This document shows, piece after piece, positions 8,097 through 17,246 of a stretch of 64,000 bases of DNA. Position 1 is the first letter of the stretch. Every line of letters begins with the position of its first letter. Under the pieces are notes generated by a model. It made no database searches. It worked only from the letters and a program-made list of their open reading frames with translations, and was not told the DNA's origin. The position numbers and the translations under genes are program-made. The stretch is from Rhizobium sp. NFR07 (GTDB taxonomy: Bacteria > Pseudomonadota > Alphaproteobacteria > Rhizobiales > Rhizobiaceae), in contig NZ_FOKM01000003.1 in NCBI RefSeq assembly GCF_900111905.1, positions 124,001 through 188,000 on the forward strand, in the 5' to 3' direction.

Positions 8097-8819
8097 TTAC
8101 TGCCACACGACCACCCGCGCCTTGTTCGGCACGCGGTCGTAGAGGTCGATGATGTCCTGGTTCATCAGGCGCACGCAGCCCGAGGAGACGGCCTTGCCGA
8201 TGGAATTCCATTCCGGCGAGCCGTGCAGGCGGTAGAGCGTGTCCTGGCCATTCTGGAAGATGTAGAGCGCGCGGGCGCCGAGCGGGTTGGTCAGGCCCGG
8301 CGGCATGCCGCCGTTGGCGGCCGAATATTTGACCAGTTCCGGCTGGCGGGCGACCATTTCGTTCGGCGGGGTCCATTTCGGCCACTTCTGACGCCACTGG
8401 ATGACGCCCTCGCCGCTCCAGGCAAAGCCCTCGCGACCGATGCCGACGCCGTAGCGCATCGCCGAACCGCCCGGCTCGACCAGGTAGAGGAAACGCGACG
8501 GGGTATCGACGACGATCGTACCGGGGCGTTCGCCGGTCGGGTCGACCACACGCTGGCGATAATAGCGCGGGTTGATCTTCTGATACGGGATGGCCGGAAT
8601 GACATAACCGCCGTCGACCACCGTGCCGTACATCTGCGCGGCATCCGAATCGCTGCCGCCAAGCATGTCGGGCAGACGCAGGCCGGCGCCTTCGCGATAG
8701 GAAATCACGGTTCCGCCGGAGCCGGGCGTGGTCGAAGCACAGCCGGCAAGCGCCGACGCGGCACCTACGCCGAGAGCTGACAGAAAGCCGCGGCGGGAGA
8801 GAGAATTGTCGAAGATCAT
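8097..8819 (-). CDS. L,D-transpeptidase (YkuD domain), Tat-type lipoprotein
   Basis: A 240-residue YkuD-family enzyme, which forms 3-3 crosslinks in peptidoglycan or anchors proteins to it. The N-terminus MIFDNSLSRRGFLSALGVG carries a twin-arginine motif and then a lipobox (LAGC), so a Tat-exported lipoprotein is likely. The catalytic signature HGSPEWNSIGKAVSSGCVRL (His, Ser and Cys) is complete. I chose 8819 because it places the RR motif near the start; 8834 is a close alternative, and the frame is open much further upstream without support. A paralogue lies directly upstream at 9043-9867. Confidence 0.88.
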   Translation of the reverse strand: MIFDNSLSRRGFLSALGVGAASALAGCASTTPGSGGTVISYREGAGLRLPDMLGGSDSDAAQMYGTVVDGGYVIPAIPYQKINPRYYRQRVVDPTGERPGTIVVDTPSRFLYLVEPGGSAMRYGVGIGREGFAWSGEGVIQWRQKWPKWTPPNEMVARQPELVKYSAANGGMPPGLTNPLGARALYIFQNGQDTLYRLHGSPEWNSIGKAVSSGCVRLMNQDIIDLYDRVPNKARVVVWQ

Positions 8820-9042
8820 GTCAGGAAGAACCATTCGAGAGGGACACGTTGACGCAAAGCTTAATCGAACGATGTCGAAGACGAAAGGTTCCCATCGACC
8901 ATGCTCGCCTCTGAACAGATAGGGCTGCGATAAATCCGCAACTATCACAAATGCGACACGGCCGCTCACGGACGCGGGAGCAGCGCGTGGAATGCCAATG
9001 TTTGCAGGAGGACCAAGGCTGCTCAGGCGACTTCGGAAGACG

Positions 9043-9867
9043 TTACATGACGACGATCGGCGTGCCGTTCGGGACGCGGTCGAAGAGGTCGATGACATCC
9101 TGGTTCAGCATGCGCACGCAGCCCGACGAGGTCGCCTTGCCGACGGACTGCCAGTCCGGCGTGCCGTGGACGCGATAAAGCGTGTCCTTGCCGTCCTTGT
9201 AGATGTAGAGCGCGCGGGCGCCGAGCGGGTTGTTGAGACCGGGTGTCGCGCCGCCCTGGGCGGCTGCAAACTGGCGCAGGTCCGGCTGGCGGTCGACCAT
9301 GTCCTGCGGCGGGGTCCAACGCGGCCATTTCGCCTTGCGCTGGATGATGCCGCGGCCGGACCAGGCAAAGCCCGCCTTGCCGAGGCCTACGCCATAACGC
9401 ATGGCCTTGCCGTTTGGCTGGACGAAATAGAGGTAATGGGCGCGGGTATCGACGACGATCGTGCCGGGCGCCTCGCTGGTCTGGTAGTTGACCTCGGCGC
9501 GGAGGAAGCGGGCGTCGACACGGGATACCGGAATGGCCGGCAGCGTGTGGCCGTCGTCACGCATCACGTCATACATCGTGCGATGCACGGGATTGGTGAC
9601 CGGCAGGCCGTAGGTCTGGTGGAAATCGCTCGGGTAGAGCTGGCGCCGATGGGGAATGGCGCCGGGCATGGGCGGCGGCTGGTTCGTCGGCGGATCCTGA
9701 TATTCCGGGACGGCGAAGACGGGCGCCGTCTCCTGCACGAAGACATCAGGGTTCATGCGGCTCGTATCGGTGACGAAGAGCGGCTGGCAGCCGGCAAGCG
9801 CAGTCGCTGCGGCGAGAACGGCGGCAAGGCCCGCGGTGCGGCGGTACGATGAAACGTTTTTCGGCAT
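9043..9867 (-). CDS. L,D-transpeptidase (YkuD domain) lipoprotein
   Basis: A 274-residue second YkuD enzyme, paralogous to the downstream gene over its catalytic half (GTIVVDT, GVGLGKAGFAWSG, NPLGARALYIY, and HGTPDWQSVGKATSSGCVRM with the catalytic His and Cys). The N-terminus is a Sec-type lipoprotein signal (hydrophobic stretch, then LAGC at about residues 24-27), unlike the twin-arginine signal of its neighbour. A proline-rich linker (PEYQDPPTNQPPPMPG) separates the lipid anchor from the catalytic domain. The two genes share orientation, separated by 223 bp, and arose by tandem duplication. Confidence 0.9.
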   Translation of the reverse strand: MPKNVSSYRRTAGLAAVLAAATALAGCQPLFVTDTSRMNPDVFVQETAPVFAVPEYQDPPTNQPPPMPGAIPHRRQLYPSDFHQTYGLPVTNPVHRTMYDVMRDDGHTLPAIPVSRVDARFLRAEVNYQTSEAPGTIVVDTRAHYLYFVQPNGKAMRYGVGLGKAGFAWSGRGIIQRKAKWPRWTPPQDMVDRQPDLRQFAAAQGGATPGLNNPLGARALYIYKDGKDTLYRVHGTPDWQSVGKATSSGCVRMLNQDVIDLFDRVPNGTPIVVM

Positions 9868-10163
9868 GGAGACCCACTTCGGCAGACATTATCTGCGGCC
9901 AATCTGGCAGGCCGCGCTGGCGCGAGGCTGGAGCGGACGGACGATCGCGGCACCAGGCACGACATCCCCGGCAGGTTGTAGATCTCCAACATGTTTAATC
10001 AAATTTAAATTCAGTGCGGCTAATTTTAGCACGACGGTGCCGGAGGATCAGCCGCGATGTGAGCGGCGACGACTGTCATGTATTCTTCCAGACGGCCATT
10101 CCCAAGCACAGCGGCAGCTTTTCGCATGACCCTGAGGGATTGCCCCTTCCCATAGGACGCGAA

Positions 10164-12137
10164 ATGCAATTTCTCGAAAACGAAAGGATCCGCACGAAGA
10201 TCGTGTCGGTAATCGCCCTGATGGGCGCGATCGCCTTTGCCGGCCTCGTTTATGTCAGCATGCAGTTCAAGAATGCTGATACCGGCTATTCCAACTTCAT
10301 CACCCATGAAAGCATGGCCGCCACCCTGAACGCGCGCGCCACCGGCGGCCTCTTGCAGATGGGCCTGCAGCTCGGCCTGATGCTGGTCAACGATCCGGCC
10401 TCGCCGGAATTCGCCGCCGCCGTCAAGAAATACGAGGGCGACCGTGCGCTGATGAAGGAGCGCGTCGGCATGACCGCGCAGCTCGTGCCATCGCGTGGCC
10501 CCGCCGTCGAAGGCATGCTGAAGGCGATCGACGAATTCGACCAGCTCGGCATGAAGGTGATCTCGCTCGCCAAGGAAGGCCAGGCAATTCAGGCCCGCGC
10601 ATCGATGCGTGAAGCCGGCGCCAAGGTCATGGAAGGCCTGCCGCTGTTTGCCAACGGCAATGACGAGCTGATGAAGGCCGTCGATACCGGCACCGCGGAA
10701 CTTCGCAACGACACGAACAGCACGATCCTGACCGGCCTCGTGGCCCTCGGCGTGTCGCTGGTCGTGCTCATCATTCTCGGCCTCTTCGTCGCCTCGCGCG
10801 GCATCACCGGCCCGATCGCCCGCCTCAGCGCTCGCATGACGGAGCTTGCCGGCGGCGAGAACAGTCGCGAGATCCCGGGCCTTGCCCGCCGCGACGAGAT
10901 CGGCACGATGGCGCAGGCCGTCCAGGTGTTCAAGGACAATGCGCTGAAGACCGAAGCGCTGGAGCGCGAGGCGGAAGCCCAGCGCAGCCAGACGGAAGAA
11001 CAGCGCCAGCGCAATGCCGAACAGGAACGCGCCCGCGCCGAAGCCATGGCGGAAGCGACCAACGGTCTCGCCAGCGGCCTGAAGCATCTGTCGGCCGGCG
11101 ACCTCTCCTTCCAGCTCGACCGTGCCTTCGCCCAGGATTTCGAAAGCCTGCGCGCCGACTTCAACGCCGCCGTCAGCCAGCTGCGCGGTACGCTCGGTTC
11201 CGTCGCCCAGGCGACCAGCTCGATCGATAGCGGTTCGCGCGAGATCAGCCAGAGTGCCGACGACCTGTCGAAGCGCACCGAACAGCAGGCCGCCTCACTG
11301 GAAGAAACTGCAGCCGCTCTCGACCAGATCACCACCAACGTGGCGAACTCGTCCAAGCGTGCCGAGGAAGCCCGTACCGTCGCCATCCAGGCCAATGACA
11401 GCGCCCGCCAGTCTGGTGCCGTCGTTGCCAATGCGGTCAACGCAATGGAGCGGATCGAGGAATCCTCCGGCCAGATCGGCAACATCATCGGCGTCATCGA
11501 CGACATCGCCTTCCAGACCAACCTTCTCGCCCTGAATGCCGGCGTCGAAGCCGCGCGTGCTGGCGAAGCCGGCAAGGGTTTTGCGGTCGTCGCGCAGGAA
11601 GTGCGTGAACTCGCCCAGCGCTCCGCCCAGGCGGCGAAGGAAATCAAGGACCTGATCGGCAAATCTTCCGTCGAGGTCGAGACAGGCGTCAAGCTGGTCA
11701 GCGAGACCGGCGCAGCGCTGAAGACGATCGAAGGCTATATCATCACGATCAACCAGCACATGGATGCAATCGCGACGTCGTCGCGCGAGCAGTCGGTCGG
11801 CCTGGCGGAAGTCAACACGGCCGTCAACCAGATGGACCAAGTGACCCAGCAGAACGCGGCCATGGTGGAAGAAGCCAACGCCGCCGGTGCGACGCTTGCC
11901 AATGAATCCGCCCGCCTGCGCGATCTCATCGCACAGTTCCAGCTCGGCACCGGCGCATCGTTGCAGAGTGCTGCGCTACGCCAGACGGCCTCGGTCATGT
12001 CGGCAACACAGCGCTCGGCGCCGGTTGCCTCCCCTGCCCGCGGCATGGTCAGCAAGATCGCCCAGGCCTTCGGTGGCGGCAGAAGCGCCGCCGCTGCGGC
12101 TCCTTCCGCCTCGGCCGACAGCTGGGAAGAATTCTGA
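10164..12137 (+). CDS. Methyl-accepting chemotaxis protein
   Basis: A 657-residue chemoreceptor. A membrane segment near residues 10-32 and another near 186-210 enclose a helical periplasmic sensor of about 150 residues, followed by a HAMP domain ([20 protein letters not shown]), a long coiled coil rich in Q, E and R ([19 protein letters not shown]), and the signalling hairpin tip [19 protein letters not shown]. It ends DSWEEF, a pentapeptide-like tail that tethers the adaptation enzymes CheR/CheB. The start at 10164 precedes the charged N-terminus [12 protein letters not shown]; the frame is open upstream but without a ribosome site. Its cytoplasmic half is nearly identical to the receptor at 14887. 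Confidence 0.93.
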   Translation: MQFLENERIRTKIVSVIALMGAIAFAGLVYVSMQFKNADTGYSNFITHESMAATLNARATGGLLQMGLQLGLMLVNDPASPEFAAAVKKYEGDRALMKERVGMTAQLVPSRGPAVEGMLKAIDEFDQLGMKVISLAKEGQAIQARASMREAGAKVMEGLPLFANGNDELMKAVDTGTAELRNDTNSTILTGLVALGVSLVVLIILGLFVASRGITGPIARLSARMTELAGGENSREIPGLARRDEIGTMAQAVQVFKDNALKTEALEREAEAQRSQTEEQRQRNAEQERARAEAMAEATNGLASGLKHLSAGDLSFQLDRAFAQDFESLRADFNAAVSQLRGTLGSVAQATSSIDSGSREISQSADDLSKRTEQQAASLEETAAALDQITTNVANSSKRAEEARTVAIQANDSARQSGAVVANAVNAMERIEESSGQIGNIIGVIDDIAFQTNLLALNAGVEAARAGEAGKGFAVVAQEVRELAQRSAQAAKEIKDLIGKSSVEVETGVKLVSETGAALKTIEGYIITINQHMDAIATSSREQSVGLAEVNTAVNQMDQVTQQNAAMVEEANAAGATLANESARLRDLIAQFQLGTGASLQSAALRQTASVMSATQRSAPVASPARGMVSKIAQAFGGGRSAAAAAPSASADSWEEF

Positions 12138-12167
12138 TCTGCAAAGATCATCATCGATGACGGAAAG

Positions 12168-12192
12168 GCGGGGTGCAGACCCCGCTTTTTTT
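12168..12192 (+). terminator. Rho-independent terminator after the first chemoreceptor
   Basis: GCGGGGT (12168-12174) pairs with ACCCCGC (12179-12185), followed by seven T residues. Confidence 0.92.
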
Positions 12193-12202
12193 GTCGGGCT
12201 GG

Positions 12203-12661
12203 TCAGGACGCGCAGCGCTCGCCGGCGGCGTGACCATCGATCGGGGATCCGGGCGGAAATTCGTTGGCGATATCGGCCAGCGTCACGCCGGCAAAGCGGG
12301 TCAGCAGGAGTTGTTCCGCCTCCGCGAAAACGCTCTTCAGGGTACTGTTGACCGCCTGCTCGATCGGGCAACCGGGCATGTCATATGCGGGGCCGACGGC
12401 AAAGACGGATGGCTCACCGACGGCGCGGTAGATATCGAGAAGCGTCAACTCCTCCAGTGGCTTCGCAAGCCTCCAGCCGCCGCCATGGCCCTTTTCGGAA
12501 CGGACATAACCCTCATCCCTCAAGCCAGCCATCGTGCGGCGGATGACGACCGGATTGGCGTCGAGCATGCGTGCGATCATGTCCGATGTCATGGCCCCGT
12601 CGTGCCGGCCCATATGGACCAGAACATGCAGCATGCGGGAAAGCCGGCTGTCCTGCCGCAT
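12203..12661 (-). CDS. Rrf2 family transcriptional regulator
   Basis: A 152-residue Rrf2 regulator with the winged helix near the N-terminus (TSDMIARMLDANPVVIRRTMAGLRDEGYVRSEKGHGGGWRLAK). It lacks the three-cysteine cluster of IscR/NsrR; the only cysteines I see are one in MPGCPIEQA and one near the C-terminus, so it probably does not hold a 2Fe-2S cluster in the standard way. It is divergent from a thioredoxin-reductase-like flavoprotein at 12815, and two matching palindromes lie between the genes, so that gene and its own are its likely targets. Confidence 0.88.
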   Translation of the reverse strand: MRQDSRLSRMLHVLVHMGRHDGAMTSDMIARMLDANPVVIRRTMAGLRDEGYVRSEKGHGGGWRLAKPLEELTLLDIYRAVGEPSVFAVGPAYDMPGCPIEQAVNSTLKSVFAEAEQLLLTRFAGVTLADIANEFPPGSPIDGHAAGERCAS

Positions 12662-12735
12662 CTCGATAATCCTTGCTTCCGATCACCCACGCCCAGACGA
12701 AGGCCTGATCTCCCCTAGCACGCCACCGCAGTTAC

Positions 12736-12794
12736 GTCACAACAAAAGTTGCATGACCATTGACTTCGACAAATCACGCAACTTATGTTGTGAC
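12736..12794. promoter_or_regulatory. Double Rrf2 operator in inverted arrangement
   Basis: Two 21-bp arms (12736-12756 and 12774-12794) are inverted copies matching at 19 of 21 positions, separated by 17 bp. Each arm itself carries a CAAC-N4-GTTG palindrome (12741-12752 region and 12779-12790 region). This nested symmetry between the Rrf2 gene and the flavoprotein gene is what two bound regulator dimers would need. Confidence 0.75.
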
Positions 12795-12814
12795 AAGAAA
12801 CACAGGAGCATGGC

Positions 12815-13729
12815 ATGGACAATCCAATTCATGACGTCATCATCATCGGCGGGAGCTATGGCGGCCTTTCCGCCGCTTTGCAGCTTGCCCGCGCCAGACG
12901 CGACGTGCTGATCATCGACGAAGGCAAGCGCCGCAACCGTTTTGCCAGCCATTCGCACGGTTTCCTGACGCAGGATGGTGTCGATCCGGCTGTCATTGCT
13001 GCCGATGCCCGCGCGCAGGTGATGGAATACAGGACGGTGAACTGGCTTTCAGCGCGAGCCGACAGTACCGCGCGCATCGAGCCAACCGATGGGTCCGGCG
13101 CAAATTTCGAGGTCATGACCAACGGCCGCAAGCATCTCGCACGCCGGCTGCTGCTGGCGACGGGGGTGAAGGATATCCTGCCTAGGATCACAGGGCTCGA
13201 GGAGCGCTGGGGAAAGGCCGTTTTCCATTGCCCCTATTGCCACGGGTATGAGCTGGACCAGGGCCGGATCGGCGTCATCGCGGGATCAGAACTCTCCATG
13301 CACCACGCGCTGATGCTGCCCGACTGGGGGCCGACGACATTCCTTATCAACGGTGCTTTCGAACCGGATGCGGAGCAGCTTGAAAGTCTTGCAGCGCGCG
13401 GCGTGACGGTCGAGCGCTGCCCGATCGAGGCGATCACTGGCCATGCCGACATCCTGCTTGCCGATAGACGCACCCTGCCCTTTGCGGGCCTGTTCACACT
13501 GACACCCTTCGAAATGTCCAGCCCGATCGCCCAGGAGCTCGGTCTCGACTTCGAGGAGGGGCCTGTCGGCTCGGTGATCAGGACCGATGCCATGAAGGAA
13601 ACCAGCATGCCCGGCGTTTTTGCCTGCGGCGACGCCGCCCGACCCATGGCCTCGGTGGCCCTGGCCGTTGGTGACGGCAATCTCGCCGGCGCCGGGCTGC
13701 ACCGATCGCTGATGTTCGGCACGGTCTGA
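12815..13729 (+). CDS. NAD(P)/FAD-dependent oxidoreductase, thioredoxin reductase-like
   Basis: A 304-residue flavoprotein with an N-terminal FAD-binding motif (IIIGGSYGGLSAALQLARA), a redox-like CPYCHGYE (two cysteines, about residues 147-152), a second nucleotide-binding stretch (GVIAGSELSMHHALML) and the C-terminal GVFACGDAAR FAD motif. It resembles thioredoxin reductase, but the CxxC context HCPYCHGYE is typical of the TrxR-like group that often pairs with an Rrf2 or other redox regulator. The electron acceptor is unknown. The double operator just upstream indicates control by the divergent Rrf2 protein. Confidence 0.88.
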   Translation: MDNPIHDVIIIGGSYGGLSAALQLARARRDVLIIDEGKRRNRFASHSHGFLTQDGVDPAVIAADARAQVMEYRTVNWLSARADSTARIEPTDGSGANFEVMTNGRKHLARRLLLATGVKDILPRITGLEERWGKAVFHCPYCHGYELDQGRIGVIAGSELSMHHALMLPDWGPTTFLINGAFEPDAEQLESLAARGVTVERCPIEAITGHADILLADRRTLPFAGLFTLTPFEMSSPIAQELGLDFEEGPVGSVIRTDAMKETSMPGVFACGDAARPMASVALAVGDGNLAGAGLHRSLMFGTV

Positions 13730-13747
13730 CGAAGCGGTCGGCGCAGA

Positions 13748-14641
13748 TCAGCCGAACCGGTTAAAGAAGCGGATGCTTTCATCGACCGCGCCCGGAACGA
13801 CACCGTTGTGGGTGCCGGGAAGCAGGGCCTTGTCGATAGCTAGACCGGCAGACCGGGCGCGCTCGATCAGCAGCAGGTGATCCTGATCATAGGGGTTCTC
13901 CTGCGCACCACGCAGCAGAAGCGTCGGGCATTTCAGGCTCGGCGCGAAGCAGACAGAGGAGCGCATGACGAATTCCTGCGGGTTCGACGTATCGAAGCGG
14001 AGATCGTCGCGAAAGCGGTCGAAGAAGCGCCACGCATTGACACTGGCGGAGATCGGCACCGCGGCCCTGAACGGCCTTGCCATGGCGCAGAGCAGCGCCA
14101 TGGTGCCGCCATTGCTGTGACCGGCGAGGAACAGGCGGTTCCGGTCGATACCCGGCAGGTTTTCGAGAAAAGCGGCAGCCGCCAGCGCATCGCCCGTCTC
14201 GTCATAAAAGCCGGAGAATATGCCTTCCTGGCCGTTCTCGCCGCGGAATGACGGGAGCAGCACGACAAAGCCGGCGTCCCGATAAGGTTTCATCAGTTCC
14301 CAGTGGCCGTCGCCTGTGGCGTTTCCGCCATGCAGAAAGAGCACCGCGGGCCGGAGCGTCCGGGACGGCTCGTATTGCGAAAGCCAGGCGACCAGATCGA
14401 TCGATCCGTCCGGCCCCCCGCGATAGGTGACGCGCTGCGCACCCGGCGGCGTGCCGAGCGGTTGGGAGGCCTCGGGGGCCGGGCCTGACCTGATAAGATG
14501 GGTGGTGAAATTTAGGCGGGCCCTGCCGTAGTCCTCACGCGACAGCGGCGGAACCGGGGGAATGGCATAGGGTGCCGCTCTGCCGCCGGAAGGCGCCAGC
14601 AACGCGGCGATGCCTGCGAGAAAACTCCTGCGACCCAACAT
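13748..14641 (-). CDS. Exported alpha/beta hydrolase (dienelactone hydrolase-like)
   Basis: A 297-residue alpha/beta hydrolase. The start at 14641 follows a GTGAGGT ribosome site and yields MLGRRSFLAGIAALLAPSGG, a Tat signal with a twin arginine. The core shows an oxyanion region VLFLHGGN, the nucleophile elbow GHSNGG (Ser), a PTLLLRG strand with following acid, and a late His in PGTHNGVVPG. The family includes prolyl oligopeptidase-like and dienelactone hydrolases. No neighbour suggests a substrate. It converges with the flavoprotein gene at 12815-13729. Confidence 0.82.
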   Translation of the reverse strand: MLGRRSFLAGIAALLAPSGGRAAPYAIPPVPPLSREDYGRARLNFTTHLIRSGPAPEASQPLGTPPGAQRVTYRGGPDGSIDLVAWLSQYEPSRTLRPAVLFLHGGNATGDGHWELMKPYRDAGFVVLLPSFRGENGQEGIFSGFYDETGDALAAAAFLENLPGIDRNRLFLAGHSNGGTMALLCAMARPFRAAVPISASVNAWRFFDRFRDDLRFDTSNPQEFVMRSSVCFAPSLKCPTLLLRGAQENPYDQDHLLLIERARSAGLAIDKALLPGTHNGVVPGAVDESIRFFNRFG

Positions 14642-14886
14642 TTTAACCTCACCATCCGCTGCCGGCGCCCCGACCATTCGGAGGCAAACGGGAAAGACGC
14701 AACCTCTGCCTGTACGGCGAAATCAGAGCGAAGTAGAAAAACAACCCAGCATTGACGAGGCTGAGCCCAATACTTTGAAAACACTTCCAAATAGAAGAAA
14801 ATTCAAATGTAGTTTATCTAAAATTAGCGTTTTTTTTCGCTTAATTCTCTGGCGCGGAGATGACCGCTTCAGAGGATTTCGACTAC

Positions 14887-17157
14887 ATGACTAACATGAC
14901 CATCAAGCGGCCGTTGTGGATGACTATAACGGGCTGCGGCTTTGCGGCCGTCTTGTTCGCCAGTGCGGCCATCGGTGGCCTTGCCTGGTACCAGCAGGCC
15001 GACATGAACGACAAGGCGCTCTACAGCAAGGCAGCCAGCGATCTCGACGTCATCCAGACCGACATGGCGGCAATCCAGCGCTCGGCATCGGCACTCGCCC
15101 TCGTACTGGCCGGCGAGCCGGACATGCCGAACTACATCCGCAACAACGACCGCCAGGGCCTCCTCGACAAGTTCTCCAGGAACGTCAAGGAAATGGCCCA
15201 GACCGGCGGCCTGCAGATCATCACCATCGCCGATGCCAAGGGTGATGTCGTTGCCCGCGCCCATTCGCCGGAAAAGTTCGGTGACAATGTCATGGGTCGC
15301 CGCAAGACGGTGCAGGCAGCGGTTTCCTCCGGCAAGCTTGCCGCCGGCATCGAGCCCGGCAAGGCCGGCATCGGCATCTATGCGGTCGCCCCTGTCATCG
15401 TCGATGGAACGGTAATCGGCGTCGTCGACATCGGCACTGAACTGTCCAACGCCTATTTCGCGCCGATCGCCGAGAAACTCGGTGCGGAGATCGCCGTCGA
15501 TGTCCTTTCCGAGGGCAAGCTGGTCAACCAGTCCTCGACCGAGGGAGGTTCCTCCTTCCTGCCGGCAGAAACGGTTCAGGCTGCATTCGACGGCAAGCCC
15601 GTCTTCCATCAGGCCGTCCTCGAAGGTCGGGAGATGCTGATCAAGGCCGTGCCGTTCAACTCGTTCTCGGGCGACAAGCTCGGCGTGTTCGAAATCGGCA
15701 CCGATGCGACCACGATCATGGCTGAAGCCCGCAGCGCGCTGTGGACGATGCTCGGCGTTTCCGTGCTCATCTCTCTCCTGGCTCTGGCCGGCTTCCTTCT
15801 CTTTGCAAAATCGCTCGGCAATGCCATCGGCCGCCTGACCGGCACGATGTCGCGACTGGCTTCGGGCGATCTGCGCGCCGAGATTTCCGGCGACGAGCGC
15901 CCCGACGAAATCGGCGCGATGGCGAAGGCCGTACAGGTGTTCAAGGACAATGCCCTCAAGGCACAGGCGCTGGAGCGCCAGGCCGAGGAACAGCGCAGCC
16001 AGACCGAGGAACAGCGCCAGCGCAATGCCGAACAGGAACGCGCCCGCGCCCAGGCGATGGCGGAAGCCACCAATGGCCTGGCGAGCGGCCTGAAGCATCT
16101 GTCGGCCGGTGACCTAACCTACACGCTGAACCGGCCGTTCGCCGACGACTTCGAAAGCCTGCGCGCAGACTTCAACGCAGCTGTCGAGCAGCTGCGCGGC
16201 ACGCTCGGTTCCGTCGCCCAGGCGACGAGCTCGATCGATAGCGGTTCGCGCGAAATCAGCTAGAGCGCCGACGATCTGTCGAAGCGCACCGAACAGCAGG
16301 CCGCTTCGCTGGAAGAGACCGCAGCCGCTCTCGACCAGATCACCACCAATGTAGCGAACTCGTCGAAACGCGCGGATGAAGCCCGTACCGTCGCAATCCA
16401 GGCGAACCAGAGCGCCCGCAGCTCGGAATCGGTCGTTGCCAATGCGGTGGAGGCGATGAGCCGGATCGAGCAGTCGTCCAGCCAGATCTCCAACATCATC
16501 GGCGTCATCGACGACATCGCCTTCCAGACCAACCTTCTGGCTCTTAACGCCGGCGTCGAAGCGGCACGTGCTGGCGAAGCCGGCAAGGGCTTTGCGGTCG
16601 TCGCACAGGAGGTGCGCGAACTCGCCCAGCGTTCCGCCCAGGCTGCGAAGGAAATCAAGGATCTGATCGGTAAGTCTTCCGTCGAGGTCGAGACCGGCGT
16701 CAAGCTGGTCAGCGATACCGGCGCGGCGCTGAAGACGATCGAAGGGTATATCGTCACGATCAACCAGCACATGGACTCGATCGCCACATCGGCGCGCGAG
16801 CAGTCGGTTGGTCTTGCCGAGGTGAACACCGCCGTCAACCAGATGGACCAGGTGACCCAGCAGAACGCGGCCATGGTGGAGGAAGCCAATGCCGCCGGTG
16901 CGACGCTTGCCAATGAATCCGCCCGCCTGCGCGACCTCATCGCACAGTTCCAGCTCGGCGGAACCTCGATGCAGACGGCAGCCCTTCGCCAGACGGCTTC
17001 GGCAATGTCGGCCCCGGTTGCCTCCGCCTCGCACCGCTCGGCGCCGGTCGCCTCTCCTGCCCGCGGCATGGTCGGCAAGATCGCCCAAGCCTTCGGTGGC
17101 GGACGCAAGGGCGCGGCTGCGGCGGCTCCTTCGGCAGACAGCTGGGAAGAGTTCTGA
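14887..17157 (+). pseudogene. Methyl-accepting chemotaxis protein interrupted by an amber codon
   Basis: A 756-residue chemoreceptor with one internal TAG. Membrane segments near residues 15-35 and 284-310 enclose a periplasmic Cache-type sensor (NVKEMAQTGGLQIITIADAKG, AVAPVIVDGTVIGVVDIGTEL), followed by HAMP, the coiled coil and the signalling hairpin ([19 protein letters not shown]), ending DSWEEF. At 16261-16263 the frame reads GAAATCAGCTAGAGCGCC; the paralogue at 10164 has CAG (Gln) at that codon. The stop removes the hairpin needed for signalling, so the product would be a sensor-HAMP stub. The frame is otherwise intact after the stop. Start at 14887 is chosen over 14860 on ribosome-site spacing. 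Confidence 0.88.
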
Positions 17158-17182
17158 TCGGACTACGGTTCGCGAACAACAA

Positions 17183-17222
17183 GAAGGCGGGAGCGCTAAC
17201 GCGCTCCCGCCTTCTGCTTTTT
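17183..17222 (+). terminator. Rho-independent terminator after the second chemoreceptor
   Basis: A perfect 14-bp stem (17183-17196 with 17201-17214) with a TAAC loop is followed by a T run. Confidence 0.92.
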
Positions 17223-17246
17223 AAAGGTCGTCTGCCGGAGCGGAGT

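Noticed and set aside
8820-9098. 93-residue N-terminal extension of the first L,D-transpeptidase
   Set aside because: It overlaps the upstream paralogue's end and would bury the Tat/lipoprotein signal inside the protein.
14869-16098. 409-codon frame antisense to the second chemoreceptor
   Set aside because: Shadow of the conserved receptor gene; a similar frame also appears opposite the first receptor.
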